A DNA stretch of 64,000 bases, taken from positions 1 to 64,000 of the forward strand of contig NZ_JAKRVX010000005.1 of the NCBI RefSeq assembly GCF_023638035.1, in the 5' to 3' direction. Positions 56,384 through 64,000 of this stretch are shown one piece after another. The stretch's first letter is position 1; the number at the start of each line of letters is the position of its first letter. The DNA is from Natronocalculus amylovorans. Its GTDB lineage: Archaea > Halobacteriota > Halobacteria > Halobacteriales > Haloferacaceae. The translations under genes and the position numbers were made by a program. Under the pieces are notes generated by a model that was not told the origin of the DNA, made no database searches, and worked only from the letters and a program-made list of their open reading frames with translations.

Positions 56384-56845
56384 TCAGTTGTTCGCCGTTT
56401 CAATAACGTGTTGAATCGCGGCAAGCGCTTCGAGTGTCATCTCTGTTCGGCCCTCAAGTGCTTGCTGTACTTCCTGTCCGGTTAGGTCAACTTCGATTTT
56501 TGCAGCGATCGCATCGACACTCAAAATTCCGGCCGTCATTCCCATGAGAAGGTGATCTCGAAGTTCGTAGACGATCGCTTCAGTCTCAGGGTGCGTATCA
56601 GAAACAGCAAGGATTGCGGCTGCATCCTCAGTTGTAACACGTGGTGTTTCGCCGGCTGCAATTGCATCGATCGTTTCGGCTGAAACACCGGACTCGTTTG
56701 CAACCACCGATACGCCAACGGTGTCTATTACCGTTCGAAGCTGCGTGTAGTACGCTGTCAAAAGCGACTCTGGAGAGGCCAACTCTGGCTCATCGACCGC
56801 ATCATATAACATACGCTGATGTGGGTCCGTTGTGCCGAAAAACAT
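56384..56845 (-). CDS. DUF5791-type haloarchaeal protein
   Basis: 153 residues, mostly helical: YYTQLRTVIDTVGVSVVA, SAETIDAIAAGETPRVTTED, LRDHLLMGMTAGILSVDAIA, and QEVQQALEGRTEMTLEALAA. The spacing and the LLMGMT motif match the DUF5791 family of haloarchaea; a role as an HTH-like or adaptor protein has been guessed but is unproven. It shares an operon with the epimerase (5-bp gap) and is divergent from cetZ with a 76-bp gap. Confidence 0.82.
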   Translation of the reverse strand: MFFGTTDPHQRMLYDAVDEPELASPESLLTAYYTQLRTVIDTVGVSVVANESGVSAETIDAIAAGETPRVTTEDAAAILAVSDTHPETEAIVYELRDHLLMGMTAGILSVDAIAAKIEVDLTGQEVQQALEGRTEMTLEALAAIQHVIETANN

Positions 56846-56921
56846 TGCCTTGTGTTAGTTCTCTGTCGGACAAATCCTGGTCGGGGCAACATTGAAGCCG
56901 CACGGTTACGGATTACTGCTC

Positions 56922-58010
56922 ATGAAAACAGTTCTCGTTGGCGTGGGACAAGCAGGTGGGAAAATTGCCACGGCCCTCTCCGAGTTTGATGCTCAGATGG
57001 GTTTTAACTCAGTTATTGATGCTGTTGCAATCAATACGGCAAAAACGGATCTCTCTTCGCTTCCAATTGAGACAGTGCTAATCGGGCAATCACAGGTTAG
57101 CGGACACGGTGTCGGTGGGGATAACGAACTTGGGGCTGAGGTTATGCAATCAGATATCCAAGAGGTGATGGGGACACTCAGCAGCAAGATTCACGCAAAT
57201 GCAGAATCGATCGTTGTCATAGCTGGATTAGGTGGCGGATCCGGTTCCGGCGGGGCACCAGTTCTCGTCCATGAGCTCAAGAAGGTGTACGACGTTCCGA
57301 TCTATGCACTTGGCGTCCTTCCGGGGAAAGATGAAGGGACGATGTATGCGGTAAATGCAGGTCGATCGCTCAAGACGCTTGCGCGGGAAGCAGATTCACT
57401 CATGCTGCTTGACAATGACGCGTGGAAGGCAAGCGGTGAAAGCGTCAGTGAAGGATACAACGCAATTAATAAAAACATTGCACGGCGCTTTGGTCTCTTG
57501 TTTGCGGCTGGCGAAGCAACCGAAGGTGTCGGTGAAAGCGTTGTTGATACAAGCGAAGTGATCAATACACTCCGATCGGGTGGCATTTCCGCACTCGGGT
57601 ACGCAAGCTCACCAGCAGCGGAAGACCCCGCAGAGAATATCAACGTCGTGATGAGCGCTGCCAGAAATGCGCTCCTTACTGGGTCAAGTGTGCCTGGTGC
57701 GACGGATGCGGATTCAGCGCTGCTTGTGATTGCTGGAGAGCCGAAGCGAATCTCTAGAAAAGGTGTCGAAAAGGCGCGGCGGTGGCTTGAAGATGAAACC
57801 GGCAGCATGCAGGTTCGAGGTGGTGACTTCCCAGTCAAGTCCGATCGAATTGCTGCGCTTATACTGCTTGGGGGAATTGAACGCTCAAACCGGGTGAATC
57901 AGTTCATCGAACGTGCACGACAAGCCGCAAAAGAACAGAAAGAAGAGGACAAAAAGAAGGTTGATCAGAAATCGTTGTTCCAAAACGATGAACTTGAGAA
58001 TCTTTTTTAG
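56922..58010 (+). CDS. cetZ: CetZ tubulin/FtsZ-superfamily cytoskeletal GTPase
   Basis: 362 residues. N-terminal GTPase motif VLVGVGQAGGKIATALSEF, the AINTAKTDL loop, GHGVGGDNELGAEV, and the tubulin signature LGGGSGSGGAPVLV, followed by YALGVLPGKDEGTM and LLDNDAWKASGESV. The C-terminal domain includes RALL-type ALLVIAGEPKRISRKGVEKA and GGDFPVKSDRIAALILLGGI. It matches CetZ proteins, which control cell shape and motility in haloarchaea, but is shorter than Haloferax CetZ1-like proteins, because the insertion of about 30-50 residues seen there after the YAS motif is reduced. The ATG at 56922 is used. Confidence 0.94.
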   Translation: MKTVLVGVGQAGGKIATALSEFDAQMGFNSVIDAVAINTAKTDLSSLPIETVLIGQSQVSGHGVGGDNELGAEVMQSDIQEVMGTLSSKIHANAESIVVIAGLGGGSGSGGAPVLVHELKKVYDVPIYALGVLPGKDEGTMYAVNAGRSLKTLAREADSLMLLDNDAWKASGESVSEGYNAINKNIARRFGLLFAAGEATEGVGESVVDTSEVINTLRSGGISALGYASSPAAEDPAENINVVMSAARNALLTGSSVPGATDADSALLVIAGEPKRISRKGVEKARRWLEDETGSMQVRGGDFPVKSDRIAALILLGGIERSNRVNQFIERARQAAKEQKEEDKKKVDQKSLFQNDELENLF

Positions 58011-58016
58011 AACGAT

Positions 58017-59360
58017 TTAAATAAGGCTTGCACCATCGAACTCGGTTCGTTTGTGTTCGATATCCAGTAGCTCCAAGATAGTCGGTGCGATATCGAGTAG
58101 GTCAGCGTCAACAACAGCCGCGTCCGGATCGTCAATCAACAGTGTTGCGTTGTCGAAGCTATGCATTCCGTTTCGTGGTCCAGTCCCAAACACGTCTTCA
58201 TGGCCCCGGAAGCCGGATTTTAGATCAAAGCCGTTGTTTGGAATTGCGACGAGATCAGGTGCGATTGCATCATGCGCTCCACGGAAGGCCGCCTCTTTTT
58301 CAACGACACGCTCGCAGACCGGGGTTCCGTCCGGACCAGTTAGCGCTTCAATCTCTTCTTTGAGCTCAGCACGAACAGACTCATACTCGTCTTCTGGGAC
58401 CGACCCACGCGGTTCACGACCTTCGAGGTTAATATAGAATCGGCCAGGGATCAACGAGTATGCACGAGTGTCGTCGCTAATATCGCCCAGCTCTTGATGC
58501 TCGTCTCCCGTGTACGAGAGCCAACCGTTCTCTTCCAACCATGTGTTGCAGTGGACTTCATAATTGAGCGAGGTAAATCCATGGTCAGAAGCAACAATTA
58601 GCGTCACATCATCCGGCAACATCGACCGCAGTTCGCCAATATATTCGTCAAGCTGTCGATAGAAATCCATAAACAACTCCTTGTTTGGTCCGTCCTGTTC
58701 GTAGTCTTTGAACAAGAAATGGTTGACTCGATCGGTGGTCATAAACACGCCAAAGAACAGATCCCAGTCATCGGCTGCAAAGTAATGTTTGAAGGTTTCA
58801 AAACGGCGTGTAAGCGTCTTGTGTGCGTGCTTCATAAACTCCGATTTATCCTCCTTATGGCCGAGCTTTGCGTTGACATCAATGATGTAGCCAAGCTCAT
58901 CCAGCGTTGATTGGAGCTCATCGGGGTAGGATGCTTTTTCAACGCTTGGGGAGAGAAATCCCGAGACCATTCGTTGAATATTTCGCTGTGGCGGGAATGT
59001 GACAGGGACATTAAATACGCTTGCGTTTCGTCCATCCTCAGTCACCCGATCCCAGACGCGCGTCGCTTGCACATCACGTCCCATCGGGACATATGTGTCG
59101 TATGAGCCAACTTCTCGATCCTGAAATCCGTAGACTCCGGTTTCGCCAGGGTTGACACCGGTTGTAAGCGCAGGCCAGCACGCGCTTGACTCTGGCGGAA
59201 CGATGCTGTCAATCTTGCCACCTGCACCTTCACTCGCGATCGCAGACATGTTTGGAAACGCTGACTGATTTTCAGAGAGCAGACTGAACGGCACACCGTC
59301 GATACCAAGAAAGGCGACTCGCGGGGCATTGTCGCCGCGAAGTCGATCAAACAGACCCAT
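58017..59360 (-). CDS. Type I phosphodiesterase/nucleotide pyrophosphatase family protein
   Basis: 447 residues. Alkaline-phosphatase-superfamily metal ligands: Asp in VAFLGIDGVPFSLL, the nucleophile Thr in ACWPALTTGVNPGE, Asp/His in MTTDRVNHFLF, and VASDHGFTSL with the last His in RGHEDVFGTGPRNGMHSF. It belongs to the phosphodiesterase group with the PALTTG nucleophile. Substrates may be nucleotide sugars or phosphonates. It is convergent with cetZ, with only 6 bp between stops. I see no export signal, so it is probably cytoplasmic. Confidence 0.88.
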   Translation of the reverse strand: MGLFDRLRGDNAPRVAFLGIDGVPFSLLSENQSAFPNMSAIASEGAGGKIDSIVPPESSACWPALTTGVNPGETGVYGFQDREVGSYDTYVPMGRDVQATRVWDRVTEDGRNASVFNVPVTFPPQRNIQRMVSGFLSPSVEKASYPDELQSTLDELGYIIDVNAKLGHKEDKSEFMKHAHKTLTRRFETFKHYFAADDWDLFFGVFMTTDRVNHFLFKDYEQDGPNKELFMDFYRQLDEYIGELRSMLPDDVTLIVASDHGFTSLNYEVHCNTWLEENGWLSYTGDEHQELGDISDDTRAYSLIPGRFYINLEGREPRGSVPEDEYESVRAELKEEIEALTGPDGTPVCERVVEKEAAFRGAHDAIAPDLVAIPNNGFDLKSGFRGHEDVFGTGPRNGMHSFDNATLLIDDPDAAVVDADLLDIAPTILELLDIEHKRTEFDGASLI

Positions 59361-59482
59361 GTTATCAGATACTGTCGATTCACATAAGTAGTTTCAGTTT
59401 CAGGGAGATACTCGTCGGAATCGTTGACAGAGTAATTGGTGCTTGCCGAAGGAGCAAAGTGCGAACCGATCGAAAGACACCT

Positions 59483-59923
59483 GTGAAAGAGTATCAGCGG
59501 AAACAGCTTCTCGAACGGGTCAACCGGGATAGTGCAACGGTGGGTGTCACGCTCCCGGAAGCGATCGAGATTCAAGGCGAGGAGATCAACCTCCGTGAGT
59601 TCGTCTTCGAAATTAAGCGGCGAGATACCATTCCACCAGGCGAACGTGAACGAGTCGATCACGCAAAACGAAATCTTCGGCGCGAGCGGATCGAGCGCCT
59701 CTCACTTATTGACGAAAACGAAGTCAGTTATGGGGAGGGTGAAACGATCGCCGAAGCGATCATTGGGATCGATCGTGCACTCAATGCACTTGAGCAGCTT
59801 GGTCCGGCTAACCTCGAGCAGGAGGCAAAGAAACAAGAAGCAGTTGACACGAAACGGTGGATGAGCTTCCTCAAAAAGGCATTGGGTGATGACAAAATGA
59901 GCGGAACACGGGGTCGAATGTAA
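59483..59923 (+). CDS. DUF5788-type haloarchaeal protein
   Basis: 146 residues. It starts with KEYQRKQLLERVNRDSATVG, contains REFVFEIKRRDTIPPGERER and IERLSLIDENEVSYGEGE, and ends with RWMSFLKKALGDDK: the DUF5788 pattern. I use the GTG at 59483, because that reading begins the conserved part; an earlier GTG at 59459 adds eight residues. Function unknown. The gene is 2 bp upstream of polX, so it is probably the first gene of a DUF5788-polX-Mut7-C operon. Confidence 0.82.
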   Translation: MKEYQRKQLLERVNRDSATVGVTLPEAIEIQGEEINLREFVFEIKRRDTIPPGERERVDHAKRNLRRERIERLSLIDENEVSYGEGETIAEAIIGIDRALNALEQLGPANLEQEAKKQEAVDTKRWMSFLKKALGDDKMSGTRGRM

Positions 59924-59925
59924 GT

Positions 59926-61674
59926 ATGAGCCGAAACGACGAAATCGCAACACAGCTGGAAACGTTTGCCGATCTATTGGAAGCAACCGGTGTTTCGTAC
60001 AAGCCAAATGCGTATCGACGGGCTGCCGAAAATATCAGAGACTATCCACAAGCGATCGAACAACTCGCCGCGACCGGCGAAGATGCGGTTGGAGAGATCG
60101 ACCGGGTTGGCGACGCAATCAGCGCGAAAGTTGTCGAGTATTTTGAGACTGGAGCGATCGAAGAGCTTGAAACGCTCAAAACGGAGCTCCCTGTGGATAT
60201 GGCAGGGCTCACTGCGGTAGAAGGGGTCGGACCGAAAACCGTTGGCACCCTCTATGACGCGCTTGGGATTACGACCATTGAAGAGCTCGAAACGGCCGCA
60301 GAGGCAGGTGAGATACAGGAAATACGAGGATTTGGTGCAAAGACGGAGTCAAACATTCTCGAGAATATACCGTTTGCCAAGCAGTCACAGGAGCGCGAAC
60401 GACTTGGTGATGCACGCCCAGTTGCAGACAAACTTCTCACGTACCTCAAAGAGAACGAGCACGTTGAGAAAGCCGAAGTTGCAGGCTCCATCCGACGATG
60501 GGAAGACACGATCGGTGATGTAGACGTGCTTGTTGGAAGCGACGATAGCGAAGCGGTTGTTGCGTATTTTACCGAGTGGCCAACTGCGGATTCAGTGATC
60601 GAAGCCGGGACAAGCAAATCAAGCGTCCGGGCGGATGGCGTTCGAGTCGATCTTCGAGTGGTTGTCCCCGACGAGTACGGCGCAGCGTTACAGTATTTTA
60701 CCGGGAGCAAAGAACACAACGTTCATCTTCGGAATGTCGCGATCGATCGCGGGCTCAAACTCAACGAATACGGTATCTTTGACGTGTCTGCTGTTTCGGA
60801 AGCGGAAGACAGCCAACGTGCAGGCGTTCGGCTCGGTGGAGCGACGGAAGCAGAGATGTATGGTGCGTTAGATATGCCGGTCGTTCCACCGGAGCTACGA
60901 GAAGACACTGGCGAAATTGAGGCCGCGCTTGACGGCTCACTTCCCAATCTTGTCGCGGTTGATGAGGTGTTGGGAGACTGCCATACGCACACAGACTGGT
61001 CCGATGGCCGGTATTCGATCGAAGAGATGGTCACCGCTGCGGCCGATCGTGGATACGAATTCCACTGTGTGACTGACCATGCAACAGGGCCGGGCATTGT
61101 CGGCGGTGTTGGTCTCTCAGATGAGACGTTAGAAGAACAGCGTGCAGAGATCGAAGCGCTCAACGATACTGCCGAAATCGAAGTGTTTGCCGGGGTCGAG
61201 ACGAATATCACTGAAGATGGTGGTGTCAGTACGGGTGATGATATCCTCTCGGAGTTAGACATTGTTGTCGCATCACCACACAGCGCGCTCAGCGGAGGTA
61301 CCGAGACAGTGACCGATCGGCTCTGTCAGGTTATCGAACATCCATCAGTGGATATTATCGGCCACCCGACTGGGCGACTAATCAACAGCCGAGAAGGCCT
61401 CAATATTGATTTTGTCCGACTCGCCAGACACGCAGCAGAACACGACACTGCACTTGAGGTGAACGCAAACCCAGCGCGGCTTGACCTGCACGGTGATGCA
61501 GTCCGCGCAGCTGTTGACGCAGATGCACCAATCTCCATCAACACGGACGCACATGGTCCCGGTTCCTTCGAGTATCTTCGATACGGTGTCTACACGGCTC
61601 GTCGCGGGTGGGCCGAGGGTACAGACGTTATTAACTGCCTCCCTCCGTCCGAACTTCGATCGTTCCTCCATTGA
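59926..61674 (+). CDS. polX: DNA polymerase X family protein with PHP domain
   Basis: 582 residues. The N-terminal HhH-rich 8-kDa part (KPNAYRRAAENIRDYPQAIE, GVGPKTVGTLYDAL), the nucleotidyltransferase catalytic motif GSIRRWEDTIGDVDVLVG (two Asp), then VRVDLRVV with the third Asp, and a thumb region (LNEYGIFDVSA). The C-terminal PHP domain has CHTHTDWSDGRYSIEEM, HCVTDHATGPG, and SINTDAHGPGSF with conserved metal ligands. Such enzymes fill short gaps in base-excision repair; the PHP part adds 3'-exonuclease or AP-site activity. It overlaps the Mut7-C gene by 4 bp. Confidence 0.94.
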   Translation: MSRNDEIATQLETFADLLEATGVSYKPNAYRRAAENIRDYPQAIEQLAATGEDAVGEIDRVGDAISAKVVEYFETGAIEELETLKTELPVDMAGLTAVEGVGPKTVGTLYDALGITTIEELETAAEAGEIQEIRGFGAKTESNILENIPFAKQSQERERLGDARPVADKLLTYLKENEHVEKAEVAGSIRRWEDTIGDVDVLVGSDDSEAVVAYFTEWPTADSVIEAGTSKSSVRADGVRVDLRVVVPDEYGAALQYFTGSKEHNVHLRNVAIDRGLKLNEYGIFDVSAVSEAEDSQRAGVRLGGATEAEMYGALDMPVVPPELREDTGEIEAALDGSLPNLVAVDEVLGDCHTHTDWSDGRYSIEEMVTAAADRGYEFHCVTDHATGPGIVGGVGLSDETLEEQRAEIEALNDTAEIEVFAGVETNITEDGGVSTGDDILSELDIVVASPHSALSGGTETVTDRLCQVIEHPSVDIIGHPTGRLINSREGLNIDFVRLARHAAEHDTALEVNANPARLDLHGDAVRAAVDADAPISINTDAHGPGSFEYLRYGVYTARRGWAEGTDVINCLPPSELRSFLH

Positions 61675-62045
61675 TGACAGACTCACCGCGACAGCAACAC
61701 CGATTTGTGGTCGATGCCATGTGTGGCAAGCTGGCACGCTATCTCCGAATGTGTGGCTACGATACCGTATCTGTCCATGACGAGGGGTTGGAGGCGGACA
61801 AAGAGATACAACAGTTTGCGATCGAAACGGGTCGGACACTCCTCACCCGCGATCGATCGCTTGCGACAGATGAGCAATACAGTGTTGTGCTCCTGACCGA
61901 TCGTGGCGTGCTTGGACAGCTACAGACACTCCGTGAGCACAATACTGTACTCTCGCTTCCAGAGACGCCTGCGGTGTGCAGCGTCTGCAACGGAACGGTT
62001 GGCCCATCTTCCTGCAAGGAGGGAATCCGACAATGGCTGAACTAA
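61671..62045 (+). CDS. Mut7-C RNase domain protein, C-terminus probably truncated by an insertion
   Basis: 124 residues. The Mut7-C (PIN-like) core is clear: FVVDAMCGKLARYLRMCGYD (with the acidic Asp), GRTLLTRDRSLA, VVLLTDRGVLGQL. The zinc ribbon after it should have two CxxC pairs; only CSVCNG is present, and the reading then runs into SCKEGIRQWLN, which is coded by sequence matching a transposon left end (CAAGGAGGGAATCCGAC). So the second zinc pair was lost to the insertion at about 62014. Family members normally run to about 150 residues. It is coupled to polX by an ATGA overlap. Confidence 0.8.
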   Translation: MMTDSPRQQHRFVVDAMCGKLARYLRMCGYDTVSVHDEGLEADKEIQQFAIETGRTLLTRDRSLATDEQYSVVLLTDRGVLGQLQTLREHNTVLSLPETPAVCSVCNGTVGPSSCKEGIRQWLN

Positions 62046-62115
62046 CCACGTTCTGACAGCCAGCCCGAATGCCGACCGTTAGCTTTAACTTACATAGAAA
62101 CTTACGCTTAGGCGA

Positions 62116-62277
62116 ATGAGAGCCGACTTCGATATGGATCGAGGCGGGCCACTTCACGAGGCCGTGAAGCAATACGCCCGCGATAACGGGATACGCCACT
62201 CACGAGCGTACCCCGAACTCCTCCGCAAAGCACTCGAATCTGAAGGCTACGATGTCAACGACTCAGACGGCGAATAA
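62116..62277 (+). CDS. Small RHH-like protein overlapping tnpB
   Basis: 53 residues from the ATG at 62116 to the TAA at 62275-62277, overlapping the start of tnpB (62252) by 26 bp in another frame. The pattern MRADFDMDRGGPLHEAVKQY and then YPELLRKALESEGYD gives a short N-terminal strand and two helices, as in RHH-like regulators, and it ends in an acidic tail (NDSDGE). The overlap implies translational coupling. The sequence is not closely related to the small gene at 54777, but size and place are alike, suggesting a recurring partner of lineage-B tnpB. Confidence 0.65.
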   Translation: MRADFDMDRGGPLHEAVKQYARDNGIRHSRAYPELLRKALESEGYDVNDSDGE

Positions 62278-63577
62278 GACGCTGGAAGCCACGTTCGCAC
62301 CACCCACGCGGTGCAAAGAGCAACGCCTCCAGCAAACGCTGTCCGAATACCGAGACGCACTCAACGACGCCTTCGAGCAAGACTGTACGACGATGAGTGC
62401 CACGAACGACGTGGTGACGCCGTACAACCTACCGTACCAAGCGAAAGACGCTCTCAAATCCTACGTCCCGAAACTCCACAACACGTACAACGCCAACGAG
62501 TTGGGCGACGAACACCCGCTCAGGTTCGTGAACCGAGCCGGGAAGTTCGACCGCGACACCTCGCGTGAGTACGAAATCTGTTGGAACGTTCCGCAACCCG
62601 GTCGCGGAACCAACTTCTGGATTCCACTCCGACCGAACCCCGAACAGCAAGAATTGTGGGACGAGATGCTCGATGACGAGTCGAGTACCAAGGTGGGCGA
62701 ACTTCGGTTGCAGAAACACCGGAAGATGTGGACGCTCCACGTCACCGTTGAATACGAAATCGAGGACACCTCCGAACTTCCCGAGAACCCGACTCGGGTT
62801 GGATTCGATATTGGCGAGTCGATGTTGGTCACGGGCTGTGCCCTCCAACACGACACTCCCACGAAACCCCTTCTCATCACCGGGAAAGAGGCCAAACAAA
62901 TCCGCAAGGAGATGTTCACGACACTCAAGCGACTCCAAGAGCGAGACGCCTCCGAGTGGCGTATCGAGGAGCGATTCTCGTACTACCAGAACCGGCTCAC
63001 GGACATCATCGAGAAGGCGTCTCGGGAATCTGTGGAGTACGCCCGTCAGTTTGAGAACCCCGTCATCGTGATGGAAGACTTGGCGTATATCCGTGAGTCG
63101 CTGGACTATGGGAAGTATATGAACCGTCGCCTGCACTCGTGGGCCTTTGCTCGGTTGCAGGGTCGTATCGAGGACAAGGCGAAGGACGCCGGTATTCCAG
63201 TTCGATACGTCCGCCCGCAGTACACCTCGAAGACGTGTCACTCGTGCAAGCACATCGGGTATCGACCTCGGCAAGCCGAGTTCAAGTGTAAGAATCCAGA
63301 GTGCCACGTATCGACGTTCCAAGCGGACATCAACGCGAGTGCGAACATCGCACGTCGCGTAGACCCGTGGGGAGAGAGCTTGCCGTGGAAACAGGCAGGC
63401 GATGACTCGCCACAGGACGGGAGCCGTTGTGACACGGCCACGACTCAGTGTGAGCAGAGCGAGACACCCTCGCAGATGACACTTACAACGTTTCGAGAGT
63501 CGAAACCTACAGCCAGCGTTCACGAGACTATGTCTCGTGGGCCAACCAGAACCTACGGTTCTGGTGACGACGACTGA
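62252..63577 (+). CDS. tnpB: TnpB RNA-guided nuclease (lineage B)
   Basis: 441 residues. Catalytic residues: Asp in VGFDIGESMLVTGC, Glu in VIVMEDLAYIRESLDYG, and Asp in TFQADINASANIARRV. The zinc ribbon is KTCHSCKHIG and FKCKNPECHVS. It is most like the protein at 53562 and is preceded by a small overlapping gene. The C-terminal tail (SRGPTRTYGSGDDD) lies over the expected guide-RNA region and ends 25 bp before the right-end hairpin. Confidence 0.93.
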   Translation: MSTTQTANKTLEATFAPPTRCKEQRLQQTLSEYRDALNDAFEQDCTTMSATNDVVTPYNLPYQAKDALKSYVPKLHNTYNANELGDEHPLRFVNRAGKFDRDTSREYEICWNVPQPGRGTNFWIPLRPNPEQQELWDEMLDDESSTKVGELRLQKHRKMWTLHVTVEYEIEDTSELPENPTRVGFDIGESMLVTGCALQHDTPTKPLLITGKEAKQIRKEMFTTLKRLQERDASEWRIEERFSYYQNRLTDIIEKASRESVEYARQFENPVIVMEDLAYIRESLDYGKYMNRRLHSWAFARLQGRIEDKAKDAGIPVRYVRPQYTSKTCHSCKHIGYRPRQAEFKCKNPECHVSTFQADINASANIARRVDPWGESLPWKQAGDDSPQDGSRCDTATTQCEQSETPSQMTLTTFRESKPTASVHETMSRGPTRTYGSGDDD

Positions 63578-63632
63578 CTGGCATTCCCACCGTGTGGGAA
63601 GCCCCGTCGTTTACGACGGGGAGGATGTCACA
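63400..63632 (+). ncRNA. Predicted tnpB 3'-end guide RNA (sotRNA/reRNA)
   Basis: Region from the tnpB tail through the right-end hairpin (63602-63621), in the position of known haloarchaeal sense-overlapping tnpB transcripts. CCAACCAGAACC and GGTTCTGGTGA form a further hairpin before the end. The guide would follow 63632. The ends are inferred. Confidence 0.45.
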
Positions 63633-63689
63633 CCAGTGATTTCTGTTCTCGTGCTCTTCGATGTACTGTACCGAGGAATCGCCAGTCGT

Positions 63690-63745
63690 CAACAACCCCG
63701 GTCAAGCCCCGTGGCATCCGCCTTGTTATTCTGTGAACCAGCGAA
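63690..63745. repeat. Transposon-end remnant repeated at 6751
   Basis: 63700-63726 is an exact 27-nt copy of 6751-6777, and similarity continues for some 15 further bases (TATTCTGTGAAC). In the 6745 copy it is the loop side of a hairpin; here the other arm is degraded. It is probably the relic of a third transposon end in this spot. The 84 bp between it and the stop of the last gene hold nothing I recognise. Confidence 0.55.
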
Positions 63746-63830
63746 TGCCGAGACGAGCTCTCATCACTGACTCCGGGTATCGTCAAGCGTCGCTCAGTCC
63801 ACAAAGCAGTCGACGTTCGTATAAAGTCAG

Positions 63831-64000
63831 TCAGTCAGTCGACAGGTGACCATTGATATCGGCGAGCGCAAACAGAGACCAGTTGTCTCCTATACGCTCT
63901 TCGAGGCCGTCGACAAATCCGCTTTTCGAGAACAGCACAAACTCCTCTGTTCGATCGTCGGGCCCCCATCGGACCTTTGGGGCCTTTGCCTGCAGATTAT
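63831..64000 (-). CDS. Archaeal ATPase (DUF234-type), C-terminal end (partial)
   Basis: The last 56 codons of a minus-strand gene that runs past the window edge, stop TGA at 63831-63833. The readable tail is KAPKVRWGPDDRTEEFVLFS, SGFVDGLEERIGDNW and SLFALADINGHL. This matches the C-terminal DUF234-type segment of archaeal AAA ATPases found in many copies in haloarchaea. The ATPase domain itself lies outside the window. Its end lies 86 bp from the transposon remnant. Confidence 0.6.
   Translation of the reverse strand, partial: NLQAKAPKVRWGPDDRTEEFVLFSKSGFVDGLEERIGDNWSLFALADINGHLSTD

Larger units (their letters stand above)
62010..63632 (+). mobile_element. IS1341-type tnpB element with a small upstream gene (lineage B)
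   Basis: The left end (about 62014) reads CAAGGAGGGAATCCGAC, a form without the usual internal hairpin, inside the 3' end of the Mut7-C gene. The right end is the CCCCGTCG-TTTA-CGACGGGG hairpin (63602-63621) followed by GAGGATGTCAC. Inside are a 53-codon RHH-like gene and tnpB. No tnpA is present. It has no CGATCG. The bases after the right end, from 63633, resemble another remnant, so the region was hit more than once. Confidence 0.82.

Noticed and set aside
62429-63523. A 364-codon frame antisense to tnpB
   Set aside because: Shadow of the tnpB gene in a G+C-rich stretch; the sense frame has all catalytic motifs.
1-64000. tRNA, rRNA or CRISPR arrays
   Set aside because: No T-loop plus acceptor pairing, rRNA segments or regularly spaced repeats were seen by eye; the repeated hairpins are dispersed transposon ends, not spacer-separated repeats.

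Overview
The window is from a haloarchaeon (class Halobacteria). Its proteins are acidic, and it carries typical haloarchaeal families: an Orc1/Cdc6 paralogue, TBP, CetZ, HalOD1 domains, PGF-pre-PGF surface proteins, DUF5788/DUF5791-type proteins, methylglyoxal synthase and IS1341-type tnpB elements. Base composition looks low for the group, as in Haloquadratum-like genomes, but I cannot assign a genus. The palindrome CGATCG is very dense in many host genes (17 counted by eye in one 1.2-kb gene) and absent from all the transposon genes, so it works as a native-DNA marker.

Layout. 1-3.4 kb: end of glycerol kinase, a membrane protein, an Orc1/Cdc6 paralogue and a cation exchanger. 3.4-7 kb: transposon-derived DNA around a DUF6498-type membrane protein and a tnpB. 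7-14.5 kb: an ABC exporter-type operon (two FtsX-like permeases and an ATPase) next to two stalked surface proteins. 14.6-27.2 kb: small membrane proteins, a DRG-type GTPase, a DoxX protein, two 7TM-type histidine kinases (one with an in-frame TGA), a MATE exporter, a Tat lipoprotein, a PIN toxin-antitoxin pair and a tandem VOC enzyme. 27.3-30.1 kb: an accumulation of tnpB elements and relics abutting tbp. 30.8-40.9 kb: a 2,3-butanediol/acetoin catabolic region, with a butanediol dehydrogenase, an E2 fused to an OsmC domain, and acoA-acoB-acoX; these are interspersed with a second DoxX and an HxlR-regulated pair. 41-53.3 kb: RtcB family, USP, SDR, M20 hydrolase and enolase-superfamily pair, CPBP protease, methylglyoxal synthase, aldo/keto reductase and a membrane-anchored DHH phosphoesterase. 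53.4-55.4 kb: a complete IS605-type element. 55.5-64 kb: epimerase, CetZ, phosphodiesterase-type enzyme, a DUF5788-polX-Mut7-C operon ended by another tnpB element, and the end of an ATPase gene.

How genes work together. Butanediol is probably oxidised to acetoin, then cleaved by AcoA/AcoB (E1) and AcoC (E2) to acetyl-CoA and acetaldehyde; the E3 is not here. Glycerol kinase, methylglyoxal synthase, an aldo/keto reductase and a VOC enzyme suggest, by inference only, a triose-phosphate/methylglyoxal branch.

The most unusual material is the mobile DNA. It includes three TnpB lineages, small RHH-like genes upstream of two tnpB genes, an orphan element that keeps the tnpB 3' end and termini but no tnpB, solo terminal hairpins, and element ends carrying extra nested palindromes. 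Element ends often sit within a few bases of host stop codons.
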